Source: Zestomonas insulae
Lineage (GTDB): Bacteria; Pseudomonadota; Gammaproteobacteria; Pseudomonadales; Pseudomonadaceae
DNA: 64,000 nucleotides
Assembly: GCF_016901015.1 (NCBI RefSeq)
Contig: NZ_JAFEUP010000001.1
Location: forward strand, 1,116,001-1,180,000
Direction: 5' to 3'
Below are positions 16,856 through 26,350 of this stretch, piece by piece. The translations under genes and the position numbers were made by a program. Each line of letters opens with the position of its first letter. Position 1 is the first letter of the stretch. The notes beneath the pieces are model-generated. The model saw nothing but the letters and a program-made list of their open reading frames with translations, was not told the origin of the DNA and did not search any database.

Positions 16856-17485
16856 TCAGCGCAGCTGGGTGAGGGCCAGCTTCACCCCGAGGGCGATCAG
16901 CACAGCGCCCATCGCCCGATCGAACCAGTGGCCCAGACGGGCGAAACCGGCGCGCACCCGCGGCTGGCTGAACAGCCGCGCCACCAGGCAGAACCACAGC
17001 GCGGTCGCCGCCGCCAGGTACAGGCCATAGCCGGCCTGGATCCACAGCGGGGTGTGGGGATTGATCACCACGGTGAACAGCGACAGGAAGAACAGCGTCG
17101 CCTTGGGGTTCAGACCGTTGGTGACGAAACCGGTGGTGAAGGCGCCGCGTGCGCTGCGCTCGAGCGCTGCGCCGGCGAGTTCCAGGCTGCCCGGCTCGGC
17201 CGGTTTGGCGCGCAGCGCCTTGAGGCCGATGTAGAGGAGATAAGCGGCGGCCAGCCATTTCAGCGCGTTGAACAGCAGGATCGACTGCGACACGATCAGG
17301 CCGATGCCGAGCAGCGAATAACCGACGTGAACGAAGATCCCGCTACCGACGCCGAGCGCCGTCCAGGTGCCGGCGCGGCGGCCGTTGGCCACGCTCTCAC
17401 GCACCACGATGGCGAAGTCCGGGCCGGGGCTGGCGACCGCCAGCAGGTGGATCAACGCCACGGTGAGAAATTCCGCCCAGTACAT
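16856..17485 (-). CDS. LysE/RhtB family amino acid exporter
   Basis: A 209-residue inner membrane protein with about six hydrophobic segments and the family N-terminus (LLAVASPGPDFAIVVRESVA) and GVGSGIFVHVGY region. LysE/RhtB proteins export amino acids or their derivatives; which one is not visible. It is convergent with the AraC gene (7-base gap). No regulator is adjacent on its 5' side, where a diguanylate cyclase gene ends. Confidence 0.9.
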   Translation of the reverse strand: MYWAEFLTVALIHLLAVASPGPDFAIVVRESVANGRRAGTWTALGVGSGIFVHVGYSLLGIGLIVSQSILLFNALKWLAAAYLLYIGLKALRAKPAEPGSLELAGAALERSARGAFTTGFVTNGLNPKATLFFLSLFTVVINPHTPLWIQAGYGLYLAAATALWFCLVARLFSQPRVRAGFARLGHWFDRAMGAVLIALGVKLALTQLR

Positions 17486-17575
17486 GATGGTCTCCGCAAG
17501 TAACTGCCGCTCACCTTACGCCGCGCCCTAAGCGCTCACCAGATACAGTTGGCGGCGATCAGTCGGATGGCGGCC

Positions 17576-19153
17576 TCAGAGTTTTTCCTTGAACAGGCTG
17601 ATCTCGAAGCGCAGCACGCGGTTGCGGCCCTTGGCCTTGGCCTGGTACAGCGCGCGGTCGGCGCAGTGCAGCAGGGTCGCCGCGTCGGTGCCATCGCCGA
17701 CCGGCACCAGCGCGTGCACGCCGATGCTCACCGTGACGATGCCCAGCGGGTGGCCGGCATGGGCGATCGCCAGCGCCTCGAGGTTGCCGCGCACCTGTTC
17801 GGCCACCGCCTGCGCGCCGGCCGCGTCGGTTTCCGGCAGCAGCAGGCAGAATTCCTCGCCGCCGTAGCGCGCCGCCAGGTCGCCGGGGCGCTTCTGCGCG
17901 GCGCGCAGCACGCGGCCGAGGCTGCGCAGGCAGACGTCGCCGTCGCTGTGGCCATAGAGGTCGTTGAACTGCTTGAAGTAGTCCACGTCGAGCATCAGCA
18001 AGCCCAGCGAACGCTGGTTGCGCCCGGCGCGCAGGACTTCCTCGGCGAGCCGCGACATGAAATGCCGGCGGTTGGCGAGGCCGGTCAGCTCATCTTCCAG
18101 CGCCAGCTTCTCCAGGCGCTGGTTGAGCAGTTCCAGGCTGTCGCGGGTGGTGCGCAGCGCCTGCTCGGTGGCCAGCCCGGCCTTGATCTGGCGGATCAGG
18201 TGGAAGCCGAACAGACCGAGCAGCACCACCACAAACAGGGTGATGCCCATCTGCACGTAGACTTCGCGCATCCAGCTGGCCAGCACCTCGCGCTCGGCCA
18301 GGGCGGCGGTCGCCACCAGCGGGTAGCCCTCCAGGTGCCGGTAGCTGTACAGCCGCGCCTCGCCATCGACCAGCGACACGCCGCTGAGGTTGCCGACCGG
18401 CTGGCGCGGCAGGTAGTCGTGGAACACCGGCCCGGCGGACAGATCGGCACCGATCAGCGCTTCGGCGAACGGCTGGCGCACCAGCAGCGTGCCGTTGTCC
18501 AGCGACAGGGAAATTGCACCGTACTGCATGGTGTCGAAGGTGCGGTAGAAGCGCAGGAAGTAGTCCATGTCGATGGTCGCCAGCAGCACCCCGGCGAACT
18601 GTCCCTGCGCGTCGTTCAGCCGCCGCGACAGCGGGATGACCCAGGTACCGGTGGTGCGGCTACGCACCGGCAGACCGATGTGCGGGCCGAGGTCGGGGTT
18701 GTCGCGGTGGAAGCGAAAATACTCGCGGTCACTGTTGTTGGCATCGTGCGGAATGGTGTCGAACGAGCTGACCAGCCAATGGCCGTCGCGGTCATAGACG
18801 AACAGCCCGTGCAGATCCTGCAGCTCCCGGACTTGCACCTGCAGCAAGCGGTGCAGACGCTGCAACTGCTGCGGGTCGCGGCCGTCGACCTGCAGGCGCT
18901 CGCTGAGGCTGACCAGAATGGTGTCGGCTTTCTTCAGGGTGTCCTGTGCATGCCGGGACACCGAATAGGCCAGGTTGGAGGTCGCCATCTGCGCCTCTTG
19001 CAGGCGGGTTTCGCGCGCCGACCAGAGCATCCAGGCGACGCTGGCGAACAGCAGCACGCAGACCAGCACGACAAACACCCGCGCCATAGGCAGCAGTGTG
19101 CGTTGCGCGAAGAGACGTTCGAAAAGCGGCGGACGGGAAGACGGTTCAGTCAT
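17576..19153 (-). CDS. Membrane diguanylate cyclase with periplasmic dCACHE sensor
   Basis: A 525-residue protein making cyclic di-GMP. A transmembrane helix at about residues 24-46 and a second at about 290-312 bracket a periplasmic double-CACHE sensor (GVLLATIDMDYFLRFY). The C-terminal GGDEF domain has the active form RYGGEEFCLLLPE. An RPGD five residues before GGEEF is an intact inhibitory I-site, so product feedback is expected. There is no EAL domain. The ligand of the sensor is unknown. It stands alone, divergent from hprA. Confidence 0.92.
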   Translation of the reverse strand: MTEPSSRPPLFERLFAQRTLLPMARVFVVLVCVLLFASVAWMLWSARETRLQEAQMATSNLAYSVSRHAQDTLKKADTILVSLSERLQVDGRDPQQLQRLHRLLQVQVRELQDLHGLFVYDRDGHWLVSSFDTIPHDANNSDREYFRFHRDNPDLGPHIGLPVRSRTTGTWVIPLSRRLNDAQGQFAGVLLATIDMDYFLRFYRTFDTMQYGAISLSLDNGTLLVRQPFAEALIGADLSAGPVFHDYLPRQPVGNLSGVSLVDGEARLYSYRHLEGYPLVATAALAEREVLASWMREVYVQMGITLFVVVLLGLFGFHLIRQIKAGLATEQALRTTRDSLELLNQRLEKLALEDELTGLANRRHFMSRLAEEVLRAGRNQRSLGLLMLDVDYFKQFNDLYGHSDGDVCLRSLGRVLRAAQKRPGDLAARYGGEEFCLLLPETDAAGAQAVAEQVRGNLEALAIAHAGHPLGIVTVSIGVHALVPVGDGTDAATLLHCADRALYQAKAKGRNRVLRFEISLFKEKL

Positions 19154-19297
19154 AGACCACTACTAGAGGTCGGCGATGAAGTGCTTGCATCATAGGCGCA
19201 AACGCCTGCTGCTCAAACAGACCAAGGTGCAATGGCCGGGGTTTGCCCATCGGCTATCGTGCACCCTCCCCACCCCGCTCCTTCGGAAGTTTTCGCC

Positions 19298-20257
19298 ATG
19301 CCCAACCGCGCCGTGTTTCTCGACCATGCCTCCCTCGACCTCGGCGATCTCGATCTGACGCCGCTGCGCGCCGCCTTCGACGAGCTGGTGGTACACGACG
19401 CCAGCCTGCCGGCGCAGGTCGCCGAGCGCCTGCGCGGCGCCCAGGTGGCGATCAGCAACAAGGCGCCGCTCGACGCGGCGACCTTCGCCGCCTGCCCGGA
19501 GCTGAAACTGGTGCTGTTGTCCGCCACCGGCACCAACAACGTCGACCTGGCCGCCGCCCGCGCGCACGGGGTGACGGTGTGCAACTGCCAGGGCTATGGC
19601 ACGCCCTCGGTGGCCCAGCACACCCTGATGCTGCTGCTCGCCCTGGCCACGCGGCTGCCCGACTACCACGACGCGGTGCGCGACGGGCGCTGGCAGCAGG
19701 CCAACCAGTTCTGCCTGCTGGACTTCCCGATCGTCGAGCTGGAGGGCAAGACCCTCGGCCTGCTCGGCCACGGTGAGCTGGGCGGCGCGGTGGCACGTCT
19801 GGCCGAGGCGTTCGGCATGCGCGTGCTGCTCGGCCAGCTGCCCGGCCGGCCGCCCCGCGCCGACCGCCTGGCGCTGAACGAACTGTTGCCGCAGGTCGAC
19901 GCGCTGACCCTGCACTGCCCGCTCAACGAGCAGACCCGCAACCTGATCGGCGCGCGCGAACTGGAGCTGATGAAACCCGGCGCGTTCCTGATCAACACCG
20001 CGCGCGGCGGCCTGGTCGACGAGCAGGCGCTGGCCGACACGCTGCGCCGTGGCCATCTCGGCGGCGCCGCGTTCGACGTGCTCAGCGTCGAGCCGCCGCG
20101 CGACGGCAACCCGCTGCTGGCCGGCGACATCCCGCGGCTGATCGTCACCCCGCACAACGCCTGGGGCAGCCGCGAGGCACGCCAGCGTATCGTCGGCCAG
20201 CTCAGCGAGAACGCCCAGGCGTTCTTCGCCGGTGCAGCGATCCGCACGGTCGGCTAA
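19298..20257 (+). CDS. hprA: Glycerate dehydrogenase / D-2-hydroxyacid dehydrogenase
   Basis: A 319-residue NAD-dependent enzyme that interconverts hydroxypyruvate and D-glycerate. The nucleotide-binding LLGHGELGGAVA is near residue 155, the catalytic Arg is in NTARGGLVDE, and the catalytic His is in TPHNAWGSREARQR with a Glu in SVEPP. In Pseudomonas this gene precedes rsmC and lysP, as here. A CGGAAG ribosome site precedes ATG 19298. Related 2-hydroxyacid dehydrogenases cannot be fully excluded, but context supports hprA. Confidence 0.9.
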   Translation: MPNRAVFLDHASLDLGDLDLTPLRAAFDELVVHDASLPAQVAERLRGAQVAISNKAPLDAATFAACPELKLVLLSATGTNNVDLAAARAHGVTVCNCQGYGTPSVAQHTLMLLLALATRLPDYHDAVRDGRWQQANQFCLLDFPIVELEGKTLGLLGHGELGGAVARLAEAFGMRVLLGQLPGRPPRADRLALNELLPQVDALTLHCPLNEQTRNLIGARELELMKPGAFLINTARGGLVDEQALADTLRRGHLGGAAFDVLSVEPPRDGNPLLAGDIPRLIVTPHNAWGSREARQRIVGQLSENAQAFFAGAAIRTVG

Positions 20258-20290
20258 GCTGCGCGGCTTTCTGCACTAAAGGAACGCCCG

Positions 20291-21289
20291 ATGGACCCGC
20301 GAAGCGAAGTGCTGCTGCGTCAGGCCGAGCTGTTCGACGGCTCGCTGCTGCTCGCCGGCCTGCCCTCCGACGACCTGCTCGGCCGCCTGCCGCAGGCGCG
20401 CGGCTGGAGCTGGCATGCCGGCGACCAGGCGCGCCTCGACGCGCGCTTCACCGGGCGCAGCCAGTTCGGTGTCAGCCCACCGGCCGAGGCGTTCAGCGCC
20501 GCCGTGTTGTTCCTGCCAAAGTCCCGCGAGCTCACCGACTACCTGCTCAACGCCCTGGCTGCGCGCCTGCCCGGCGGCGAGCTGTTCCTGGTCGGAGAGA
20601 AGCGCGCCGGCATCGAGCGCGCCGCCAAGCAGCTGCAGCCCTTCGGTCAGCCGCGCAAGCTGGACAGCGCACGGCATTGCCAGCTGTGGCAGGTGCACGT
20701 CGAGCGCGCGCCGGCGGCGCCGCAGCTGGAACAACTGGCGCAGCACTACGAACTGCCGCTTGCCGACGGACCGCTGCAGGTGGTGACCCTGCCCGGGGTG
20801 TTCAGCCACGGCCGCCTGGATCGCGGCACCGCGCTGCTGCTCGAGCACCTCGAGCAACTACCGCCCGGTCACCTGCTCGACTTCGGCTGCGGTGCCGGCG
20901 TGCTCGGCGCGGTGCTCAAGCGCCGCTACCCGGCCAGCACGGTGAGCATGCTCGACGTCGATGCCTTCGCCGTCGCCAGCAGCCGCCTGACCCTGGCCGC
21001 CAACGGCCTGGACGCCGAGGTGCTGAGCGGCGACGGCATCGCCGCGGCGCCGATGGGCCTCAGCGCGATCCTCAGCAACCCGCCGTTCCACGAGGGCGTG
21101 CACACCCACTACCAGGCCAGCGAAGACCTGTTGCGCCAGGCCGCCGTGCACCTGCGTCCCGGCGGCGAGCTGCGCCTGGTGGCCAACAGCTTCCTCAAGT
21201 ACGTACCGCTGATCGAGGCCAACCTCGGCCCCTGCCAGACCCTGGCCGACGCCAAGGGCTTCCGCATCTACCGCGCCCGGCGCGGCTGA
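20291..21289 (+). CDS. rsmC: 16S rRNA (guanine(1207)-N(2))-methyltransferase
   Basis: A 332-residue SAM-dependent methyltransferase that methylates G1207 of 16S rRNA in the small subunit. The N-terminal half is the degenerate RsmC domain. The C-terminal half carries SAM motif [11 protein letters not shown] (near residue 200) and the catalytic SNPPFHEG (near 260). It follows hprA by 33 bases on the same strand and may share its transcript. Confidence 0.9.
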   Translation: MDPRSEVLLRQAELFDGSLLLAGLPSDDLLGRLPQARGWSWHAGDQARLDARFTGRSQFGVSPPAEAFSAAVLFLPKSRELTDYLLNALAARLPGGELFLVGEKRAGIERAAKQLQPFGQPRKLDSARHCQLWQVHVERAPAAPQLEQLAQHYELPLADGPLQVVTLPGVFSHGRLDRGTALLLEHLEQLPPGHLLDFGCGAGVLGAVLKRRYPASTVSMLDVDAFAVASSRLTLAANGLDAEVLSGDGIAAAPMGLSAILSNPPFHEGVHTHYQASEDLLRQAAVHLRPGGELRLVANSFLKYVPLIEANLGPCQTLADAKGFRIYRARRG

Positions 21290-21419
21290 GCCCGCACTGA
21301 GCGTCATGCACCCTGCGACCTCAAGGTCGCGGGGGCAACTTGCTTTTGCGCCGTCAGCACTCACACTCCATAAGCCCAAGGATCGGCGCCCTGCCGCGCC
21401 CTGCCAGTCGAGGATCGCC

Positions 21420-22922
21420 GTGAAAAGTCTCACCAAGGATGTCGAACTGACGTTCGCCAAATCGCCGGAAAAGACCCCGCAGCACCTCAAGCGCTCGCTC
21501 AAGCCGCGCCACCTGAACATGATCGCCATCGGCGGCTCGATCGGTACCGGGTTGTTCGTCGCCTCCGGCAGCACAGTGGCCACCGCCGGTCCCGGCGGCG
21601 CGCTGCTGGCCTACGCGCTGATCGGCCTGATGGTGTTCTTCCTGATGACCAGCCTCGGCGAACTGGCCGCCTACATTCCCGATTCCGGCTCGTTCTGCAC
21701 CTACGGCAGCCGCTTCATCGACGAAGGCTTCGGCTTCGCCATGGGCTGGAACTACTGGTACAACTGGGCGGTGACCATTGCCGCGGAGCTCGTTGCCGCG
21801 CAGCTGGTGATGACCTTCTGGTTCCCCGATGTGCCGGGGCTGTACTGGAGCGCGATCTTCCTGGCGCTGATGTTCGCCCTCAACTTCTTCTCGGTGAAGG
21901 GCTTCGGCGAGAGCGAGTTCTGGTTCGCGCTGATCAAGGTGGTGGCCGTGGTGATCTTCATCGGCATCGGCCTGGCGAGCATCTTTGGCATCATGCACGG
22001 CATCGAGGCACCGGGTTTCAGCAACTTCACCACCGGCGATGCGCCCTTCGTCGGCGGCCTGCAGGCGATGGTCGGGGTGGCGATGATCGCCGGCTTCTCG
22101 TTCCAGGGCACCGAGTTGATCGGCGTCGCCGCCGGCGAGTCGGAGAATCCGCAGAAGTCGATCCCGGTGGCGATCCGCCAGGTGTTCTGGCGCATCCTGA
22201 TGTTCTACATCCTGTCGATCTTCGTCATCGGCATGCTGATTCCCTACACCGACCCCAGCCTGCTGAAGACCGGCAGCGACAACATCAGCACCTCGCCCTT
22301 CACCCTGCTGTTCGAGCGCGCCGGCCTGGCCGCGGCAGCCGGGGTGATGAACGCGGTGATCCTCTCGGCGATCCTCTCGGCCGGCAACTCCGGCATGTAC
22401 GCCTCGGCGCGCATGCTCTTCACCATGGCCCGGCAGAACAAGGCGCCGCAGTTGTTCGGCCGCCTGTCGCGCAGCGGTGTGCCGCGCAACGCGCTGTACG
22501 CCACCACGCTGATCGGTGCGCTGTGCTTCCTGACCAGCTTCGTCGGCGACAAGACGGTGTACACCTGGCTGCTCAACACCTCGGGGATGTGCGGCTTCAT
22601 CGTGTGGCTGGGCATCGCCATCTCCCACTACCGCTTCCGCAAAGGCTTCGTCCTGCAGGGCGGCGACCTCAATGAGCTGCCTTACCGCGCCAAGTGGTTC
22701 CCGTTCGGCCCGCTGTTCGCCTTCTGCTTGTGCCTGGCGATCACCCTCGGGCAGAACTACCAGGCGTTCGTCGGCGAACGCGTCGACTGGGCCGGGCTGG
22801 TCGCCACCTACATCAGCTTGCCGCTGTTCCTCGCGATCTGGTGGGGCTACCGGTTGAAGAACGGTTCGCGCTTCGTCCGTTACGAGGAAATGAACGTGCG
22901 CTCGGCGCGCGACGACGAGTGA
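21420..22922 (+). CDS. lysP: Lysine-specific permease
   Basis: A 500-residue amino acid/polyamine/organocation transporter with about 12 hydrophobic segments. The N-terminal LKPRHLNMIAIGGSIGTGLF is the typical entry to helix 1, and GFSFQGTELIGVAAGESENP is typical of the lysine/aromatic amino acid permease group. GTG 21420 is chosen because GAGG lies 7 bases upstream and the length then fits; the frame is open back to 21306. Lysine specificity is inferred from similarity and the conserved hprA-rsmC-lysP order. Confidence 0.88.
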   Translation: MKSLTKDVELTFAKSPEKTPQHLKRSLKPRHLNMIAIGGSIGTGLFVASGSTVATAGPGGALLAYALIGLMVFFLMTSLGELAAYIPDSGSFCTYGSRFIDEGFGFAMGWNYWYNWAVTIAAELVAAQLVMTFWFPDVPGLYWSAIFLALMFALNFFSVKGFGESEFWFALIKVVAVVIFIGIGLASIFGIMHGIEAPGFSNFTTGDAPFVGGLQAMVGVAMIAGFSFQGTELIGVAAGESENPQKSIPVAIRQVFWRILMFYILSIFVIGMLIPYTDPSLLKTGSDNISTSPFTLLFERAGLAAAAGVMNAVILSAILSAGNSGMYASARMLFTMARQNKAPQLFGRLSRSGVPRNALYATTLIGALCFLTSFVGDKTVYTWLLNTSGMCGFIVWLGIAISHYRFRKGFVLQGGDLNELPYRAKWFPFGPLFAFCLCLAITLGQNYQAFVGERVDWAGLVATYISLPLFLAIWWGYRLKNGSRFVRYEEMNVRSARDDE

Positions 22923-22931
22923 GCAAGATGT

Positions 22932-22955
22932 TGCCCAACGCCGGCGCGTTGGGCA
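22932..22955 (+). other. Perfect 10-bp inverted repeat after lysP
   Basis: TGCCCAACGC (22932-22941) and GCGTTGGGCA (22946-22955) form a perfect hairpin with a CGGC loop, 9 bases after the lysP stop. No T run follows, so it is at best a weak terminator or a 3'-end stabiliser. It sits directly before the Mn riboswitch. Confidence 0.55.
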
Positions 22956-22966
22956 CAATGCGTCCC

Positions 22967-23136
22967 GTCCTAGGGGAGTAGTCTCCCACGAGCGCCCTGC
23001 TCGTATGGCCCGCGTCAACATACTTGGTCCACAGACCATGGCGCGTGCGACCCAAGCCTGCCTAGACAGGCTCGCGGTTTGACAAGACCTATGACACACA
23101 TGACCTGACCCGGGGTGGGCAGGCGTGCGTGTCATA
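22967..23136 (+). promoter_or_regulatory. yybP-ykoY manganese riboswitch with expression platform
   Basis: The hallmark sequences of the yybP-ykoY family are present in order: GGGGAGTAG (22973-22981), GTCAACATACTTGG (23014-23027) and CAAGACCTA (23083-23091). P1 can form between GTCCTAGG (22967-22974) and CCTATGAC (23088-23095), 7 of 8 paired. The 3' strand of P1 overlaps ATGACACACA (23091-23100), which can instead pair with TGCGTGTCAT (23126-23135), 9 of 10 paired. These are mutually exclusive structures, as expected for a switch. The gene 34 bases downstream is a GDT1-type Mn exporter, the expected target. No T run is seen, so control is probably translational or Rho-linked. Confidence 0.88.
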
Positions 23137-23170
23137 TGTGATTAGTCGACCCGCCCCTCTGGAACCCCTG

Positions 23171-23758
23171 ATGCTCGAATCGCTCCTGGTGCCCACCGGC
23201 ATCGTCGCCCTCGCCGAAATCGGCGACAAGACGCAATTGCTCGCCCTCCTGCTCGCCTGCCGCTTCCGCAAGCCCTGGCCGATCATCGCCGGCATGCTGG
23301 TCGCCACCCTAGCCAACCACTTTGCCGCCGGCGCCGTCGGCGCGTTCGTCGCCAACCTGCTGGGCGCGGCCACGCTGAGCTGGATTCTCGCCGCCAGCTT
23401 CGCCGCGGTGGCGCTGTGGACGCTGATCCCCGACAAGATCGATGAAGACGAAGAGGCCTCGCGACTGAAACGCTACGGGCCGTTCCTCACCACCCTGATC
23501 GCCTTCTTCCTCGCCGAGATGGGCGACAAGACCCAGGTCGCCACGGTGATGCTCGCCGCGCAGTACACGGACCTGACCATGGTGGTGATCGGCACCACGC
23601 TGGGCATGATGCTGGCCAACGTGCCGGTGGTGCTGGCCGGCAACTTCGCCGCCGAGCGCCTGCCGCTGACGCTGATCCACCGCATCGCCGCCGCGGCGTT
23701 CGCCGTGCTGGCGCTGTACGCCGGCTACGAGGCGATGAAGCTCAGCGGCTGGCTCTGA
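23171..23758 (+). CDS. mneA: GDT1/TMEM165 family Mn2+ exporter
   Basis: A 195-residue inner membrane protein of the UPF0016/GDT1 family. Both signature ExGDKT motifs are present: EIGDKTQ (residues 16-22) and EMGDKTQ (near 118), each inside a three-helix half, so the protein is an internal duplication. Bacterial members export manganese; the riboswitch upstream supports this. ATG 23171 is chosen because it begins the first helix; an in-frame GTG at 23129 lies inside the riboswitch platform. The symbol follows the Vibrio homologue and is inferred. Confidence 0.87.
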   Translation: MLESLLVPTGIVALAEIGDKTQLLALLLACRFRKPWPIIAGMLVATLANHFAAGAVGAFVANLLGAATLSWILAASFAAVALWTLIPDKIDEDEEASRLKRYGPFLTTLIAFFLAEMGDKTQVATVMLAAQYTDLTMVVIGTTLGMMLANVPVVLAGNFAAERLPLTLIHRIAAAAFAVLALYAGYEAMKLSGWL

Positions 23759-23860
23759 CGTCAGGCTGACGCCGGCATGCCGGCGTTTCGGCCAATGCCT
23801 CCCGAGGATGCCCTGCTAGAGTGCGGGGCAGTTCCTTCGGCGCCCTCAGGGAGAGCACGC

Positions 23861-24304
23861 ATGACGCTGGACGACATGAAGAAAGTAGTTCGCCACCATA
23901 TCGATCTGACCTGGAACAAAGGTCGTATGGCCCTGGCCGAACAGATGCACAGCAAGACCTTCCTCTACAAAAGCTCGTTCGTCGGCCGACCGCTGAACAG
24001 CGCCGCCTTCGTGCAGATGGTGGTGGACATCCGCAAGGCCATGCCCGGCCTGGAAGTGGTGATCGAGGAATGCCTGGCCGAAGGCAACAAGGTGTTCAGC
24101 TGGAGCACCCTGATCGGCACCATCGAAAAATCCGCGCTCGGCTACCCGGTCAGCGACAAGGTGCTGAGTATCTCGGCAATGGCCTGCTGGACCCTCAACA
24201 GCAGCGGCGAAATCGAAGAGCTGTGCACCATGTTCGACATGGAAAGCTTCCGCGCCCAGCTCGGCATGGACAGCCGGCCCTACGCGGAAATCGCCCTGCC
24301 CTAG
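23861..24304 (+). CDS. SnoaL/NTF2-like family protein
   Basis: A 147-residue protein resembling the SnoaL-like ester cyclase / nuclear transport factor 2 fold: an N-terminal helical region with a cone-shaped sheet (FVQMVVDIRKAMPGLEVVIE, then MACWTLNSSGEIEELCTMFD). GGGAGAG precedes ATG 23861. There is no signal peptide. The substrate is unknown. It is convergent with the epimerase-like gene, 10 bases apart. Confidence 0.75.
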   Translation: MTLDDMKKVVRHHIDLTWNKGRMALAEQMHSKTFLYKSSFVGRPLNSAAFVQMVVDIRKAMPGLEVVIEECLAEGNKVFSWSTLIGTIEKSALGYPVSDKVLSISAMACWTLNSSGEIEELCTMFDMESFRAQLGMDSRPYAEIALP

Positions 24305-24314
24305 CGGCGCCGCC

Positions 24315-25298
24315 TCACAGATACCGGTTGTCGCGGAACCAGCGAATGGCCCGCTGCAGCGTGTCCTCCAGCGGCGTGTCGGCAACGAAGCCCAGTTCCT
24401 CGCGGGCCTTGTGGCCATCGAGGAACTGCCCGCCGGCCATCACCGCGATCGCCGTGTCGCTGAGCTTCGGCGGCGTGCCGGCCAGCGCGTAGCGCCAGCG
24501 CCCGAGGTCGGCGAACAGGCGCGCCAGTGCCAGGGGCAACGGCCGTGGCGCCGGCACACCAAGCAGCTCGGCGAGCCGGCGGGTCAGCGCGCTCATTTCG
24601 ACGTTATGCCCGGTGAGCAGGTAACGCTCGCCGATTCGGCCCTTCTCCAGCGCCAGCAGCAGCCCACGCCCGGCGTCCGCGGCGTCGATCAGGTTGCGCC
24701 GCCCGTCGACATAACGGTGCATCTCGCCACTGGCGATCGCGGTGATCAGCCGCCCGGTGCTCGGCCCGACATCGAACTCGCCAAGGGTCATGCCGGGAAT
24801 CCCGATCACCACCGGCAGCCCGCTGCGCGCCTGCTCGCGGGCCTGCTCGTCGAGCGCCCACTTGCACAGCAGGTAGGGGTTCTTCCACTGCGGCATGCCT
24901 TCGTAGAACAGCCCCTCGTGGCCGGGCAGGCCCTGCGGGTGGCGCGGCAGGGAGATCGCCGCACCGACGTAGAGGATGCGCGGCAGCCGCGCCGCCAGGC
25001 ACGCCGCGTAGAAATGGTTGCTCTGGTTCAGCGCACTGGACACGTCGTCCTGCCAGCGCCGCGGCCGCGTCGGATAGTAGCCGGCGCAGAAGATCACCCC
25101 GTCCAGGCCACGCAGCGCCTGGGTCAGGGTGGTGTGATCGAGCAGTTCGGCGGCGCGGCATTCCGGCTCGAGGTAGGCCAGCCGCTCGATCCGCGACGAG
25201 GGGCGATGAATCAGCACCAGCTGGTGGCCGGCTGCGTGGACCGCGCGCGCCGCATGGTGGCCGAGCAGGCCGGTGCCCCCGAGTACGGCAATCTTCAC
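24315..25298 (-). CDS. NAD-dependent epimerase/dehydratase family protein
   Basis: A 327-residue extended short-chain dehydrogenase-like protein. The Rossmann motif GGTGLLGHHAARA lies at residues 8-20. The usual YxxxK is represented only loosely (LLCKWALDEQ near residue 145, where the Tyr is displaced), so catalysis as a standard epimerase is uncertain. NAD(P) binding is likely. The product and pathway are unknown. It lies upstream of the SnoaL-like gene in convergent orientation. Confidence 0.8.
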   Translation of the reverse strand: MKIAVLGGTGLLGHHAARAVHAAGHQLVLIHRPSSRIERLAYLEPECRAAELLDHTTLTQALRGLDGVIFCAGYYPTRPRRWQDDVSSALNQSNHFYAACLAARLPRILYVGAAISLPRHPQGLPGHEGLFYEGMPQWKNPYLLCKWALDEQAREQARSGLPVVIGIPGMTLGEFDVGPSTGRLITAIASGEMHRYVDGRRNLIDAADAGRGLLLALEKGRIGERYLLTGHNVEMSALTRRLAELLGVPAPRPLPLALARLFADLGRWRYALAGTPPKLSDTAIAVMAGGQFLDGHKAREELGFVADTPLEDTLQRAIRWFRDNRYL

Positions 25299-25367
25299 AA
25301 CGCCTCCTTGTCATGGAAGAACATCGGCGGACAGTCTAGGACGCGGCTTTCGGCGACACCAGCCGAA

Positions 25368-26183
25368 TCACTTGCGGGCTTGTTCGTAGAGCGGCATGAC
25401 CTTGGGAATCGCCGCCTGCAGGTTAGCCATGCGCGTGCTGTCCGACGGGTGAGTGCTGAGCAGTTCCGGTGGCGCACTGCCGCCGGCCTGGCCCATCTTC
25501 TGCCACAGGGTCAGCGCGGCGTTGGGGTTGTAGCCGGCGCGCGCCGACAGTTCCAGGCCGATCAGGTCGGCCTCGTTCTCGTTGCCGCGGCTGTTCGGCA
25601 GGGTCAGGCTGTACTCCACCACCTGATTGGCCAAGTCGGCGCCACCCTGGCCGATGCCGAGCAGCGCGCTGCCGATGCCCACACCCATCTGCTGCGCATA
25701 GGCCCGTGACATCGCCTCGCGGCCATGCTCGCGCAGGGCGTGGGCGATTTCGTGGCCCATCACCGCAGCGAGCTCGTCGTCGGTGAGCTTGAGCTTATCG
25801 ATCAGGCCGCTGTAGACGATGATCTTGCCGCCCGGGCCGCAGTTGGCGTTGACCTCGTCGCTGTCCACCAGGTTGACCTGCCAGTCCCACTGCGCGGCAT
25901 CCGGACGGAAGATCGGCGCCTGGGCGATCAGCCGCTGCGCCACGGTGTTGACCCGCTTGGCGTTGCTGCTGCTCTTGTCCAGCTGGCCCTTGCTCGACGC
26001 CTCACTGAGCGTCTGCTGGTAGGACTGCGCATACATCTGGTTGACCTGCTCGGTCGACAGCATGCTGAACATGTACTGCTTGCGCTCGACGCCCACTGCG
26101 CCGCCACTGGTAGTGTTGACGGCCTGGCATCCCGCCAGCAGCACAGCGGCGGTCAGTCCGCCGAGACGAAACAACGAGATCAT
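25368..26183 (-). CDS. M48 family metallopeptidase, lipoprotein
   Basis: A 271-residue zinc protease anchored as a lipoprotein: the lipobox LLAGC places the lipidated Cys at residue 19. The zinc motif HEIAHALREHGRE is near residue 140, and the third ligand Glu is in NENEADLIGLELSARAGY. It resembles LoiP/YggG-type periplasmic proteases involved in envelope quality control; the substrate is unknown. A ribosome site precedes ATG 26183. It is divergent from a chemoreceptor gene with 167 bases between. Confidence 0.9.
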   Translation of the reverse strand: MISLFRLGGLTAAVLLAGCQAVNTTSGGAVGVERKQYMFSMLSTEQVNQMYAQSYQQTLSEASSKGQLDKSSSNAKRVNTVAQRLIAQAPIFRPDAAQWDWQVNLVDSDEVNANCGPGGKIIVYSGLIDKLKLTDDELAAVMGHEIAHALREHGREAMSRAYAQQMGVGIGSALLGIGQGGADLANQVVEYSLTLPNSRGNENEADLIGLELSARAGYNPNAALTLWQKMGQAGGSAPPELLSTHPSDSTRMANLQAAIPKVMPLYEQARK

Positions 26184-26350
26184 GGTGCCTCTCCTGATAG
26201 AACTCTTTCACGTGCGTGGAGGGCGACCGCTGGGACGCCCGTATCAATAGACCAACGGCATGCCGATTTGCACCCGTGACGCTGAAGATTTTTTGCCGGT
26301 CTGCCGATAAGCGAGAACCAGTATCGTCTTCACGCGTGGGGAGTGCCCGC

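Noticed and set aside
17549..19195. Long rightward frame of 548 codons opposite the diguanylate cyclase
   Set aside because: It is antisense to an intact GGDEF protein, rich in Gln/His/Arg/Val as expected for a GC-rich complement, and has no recognisable domain.
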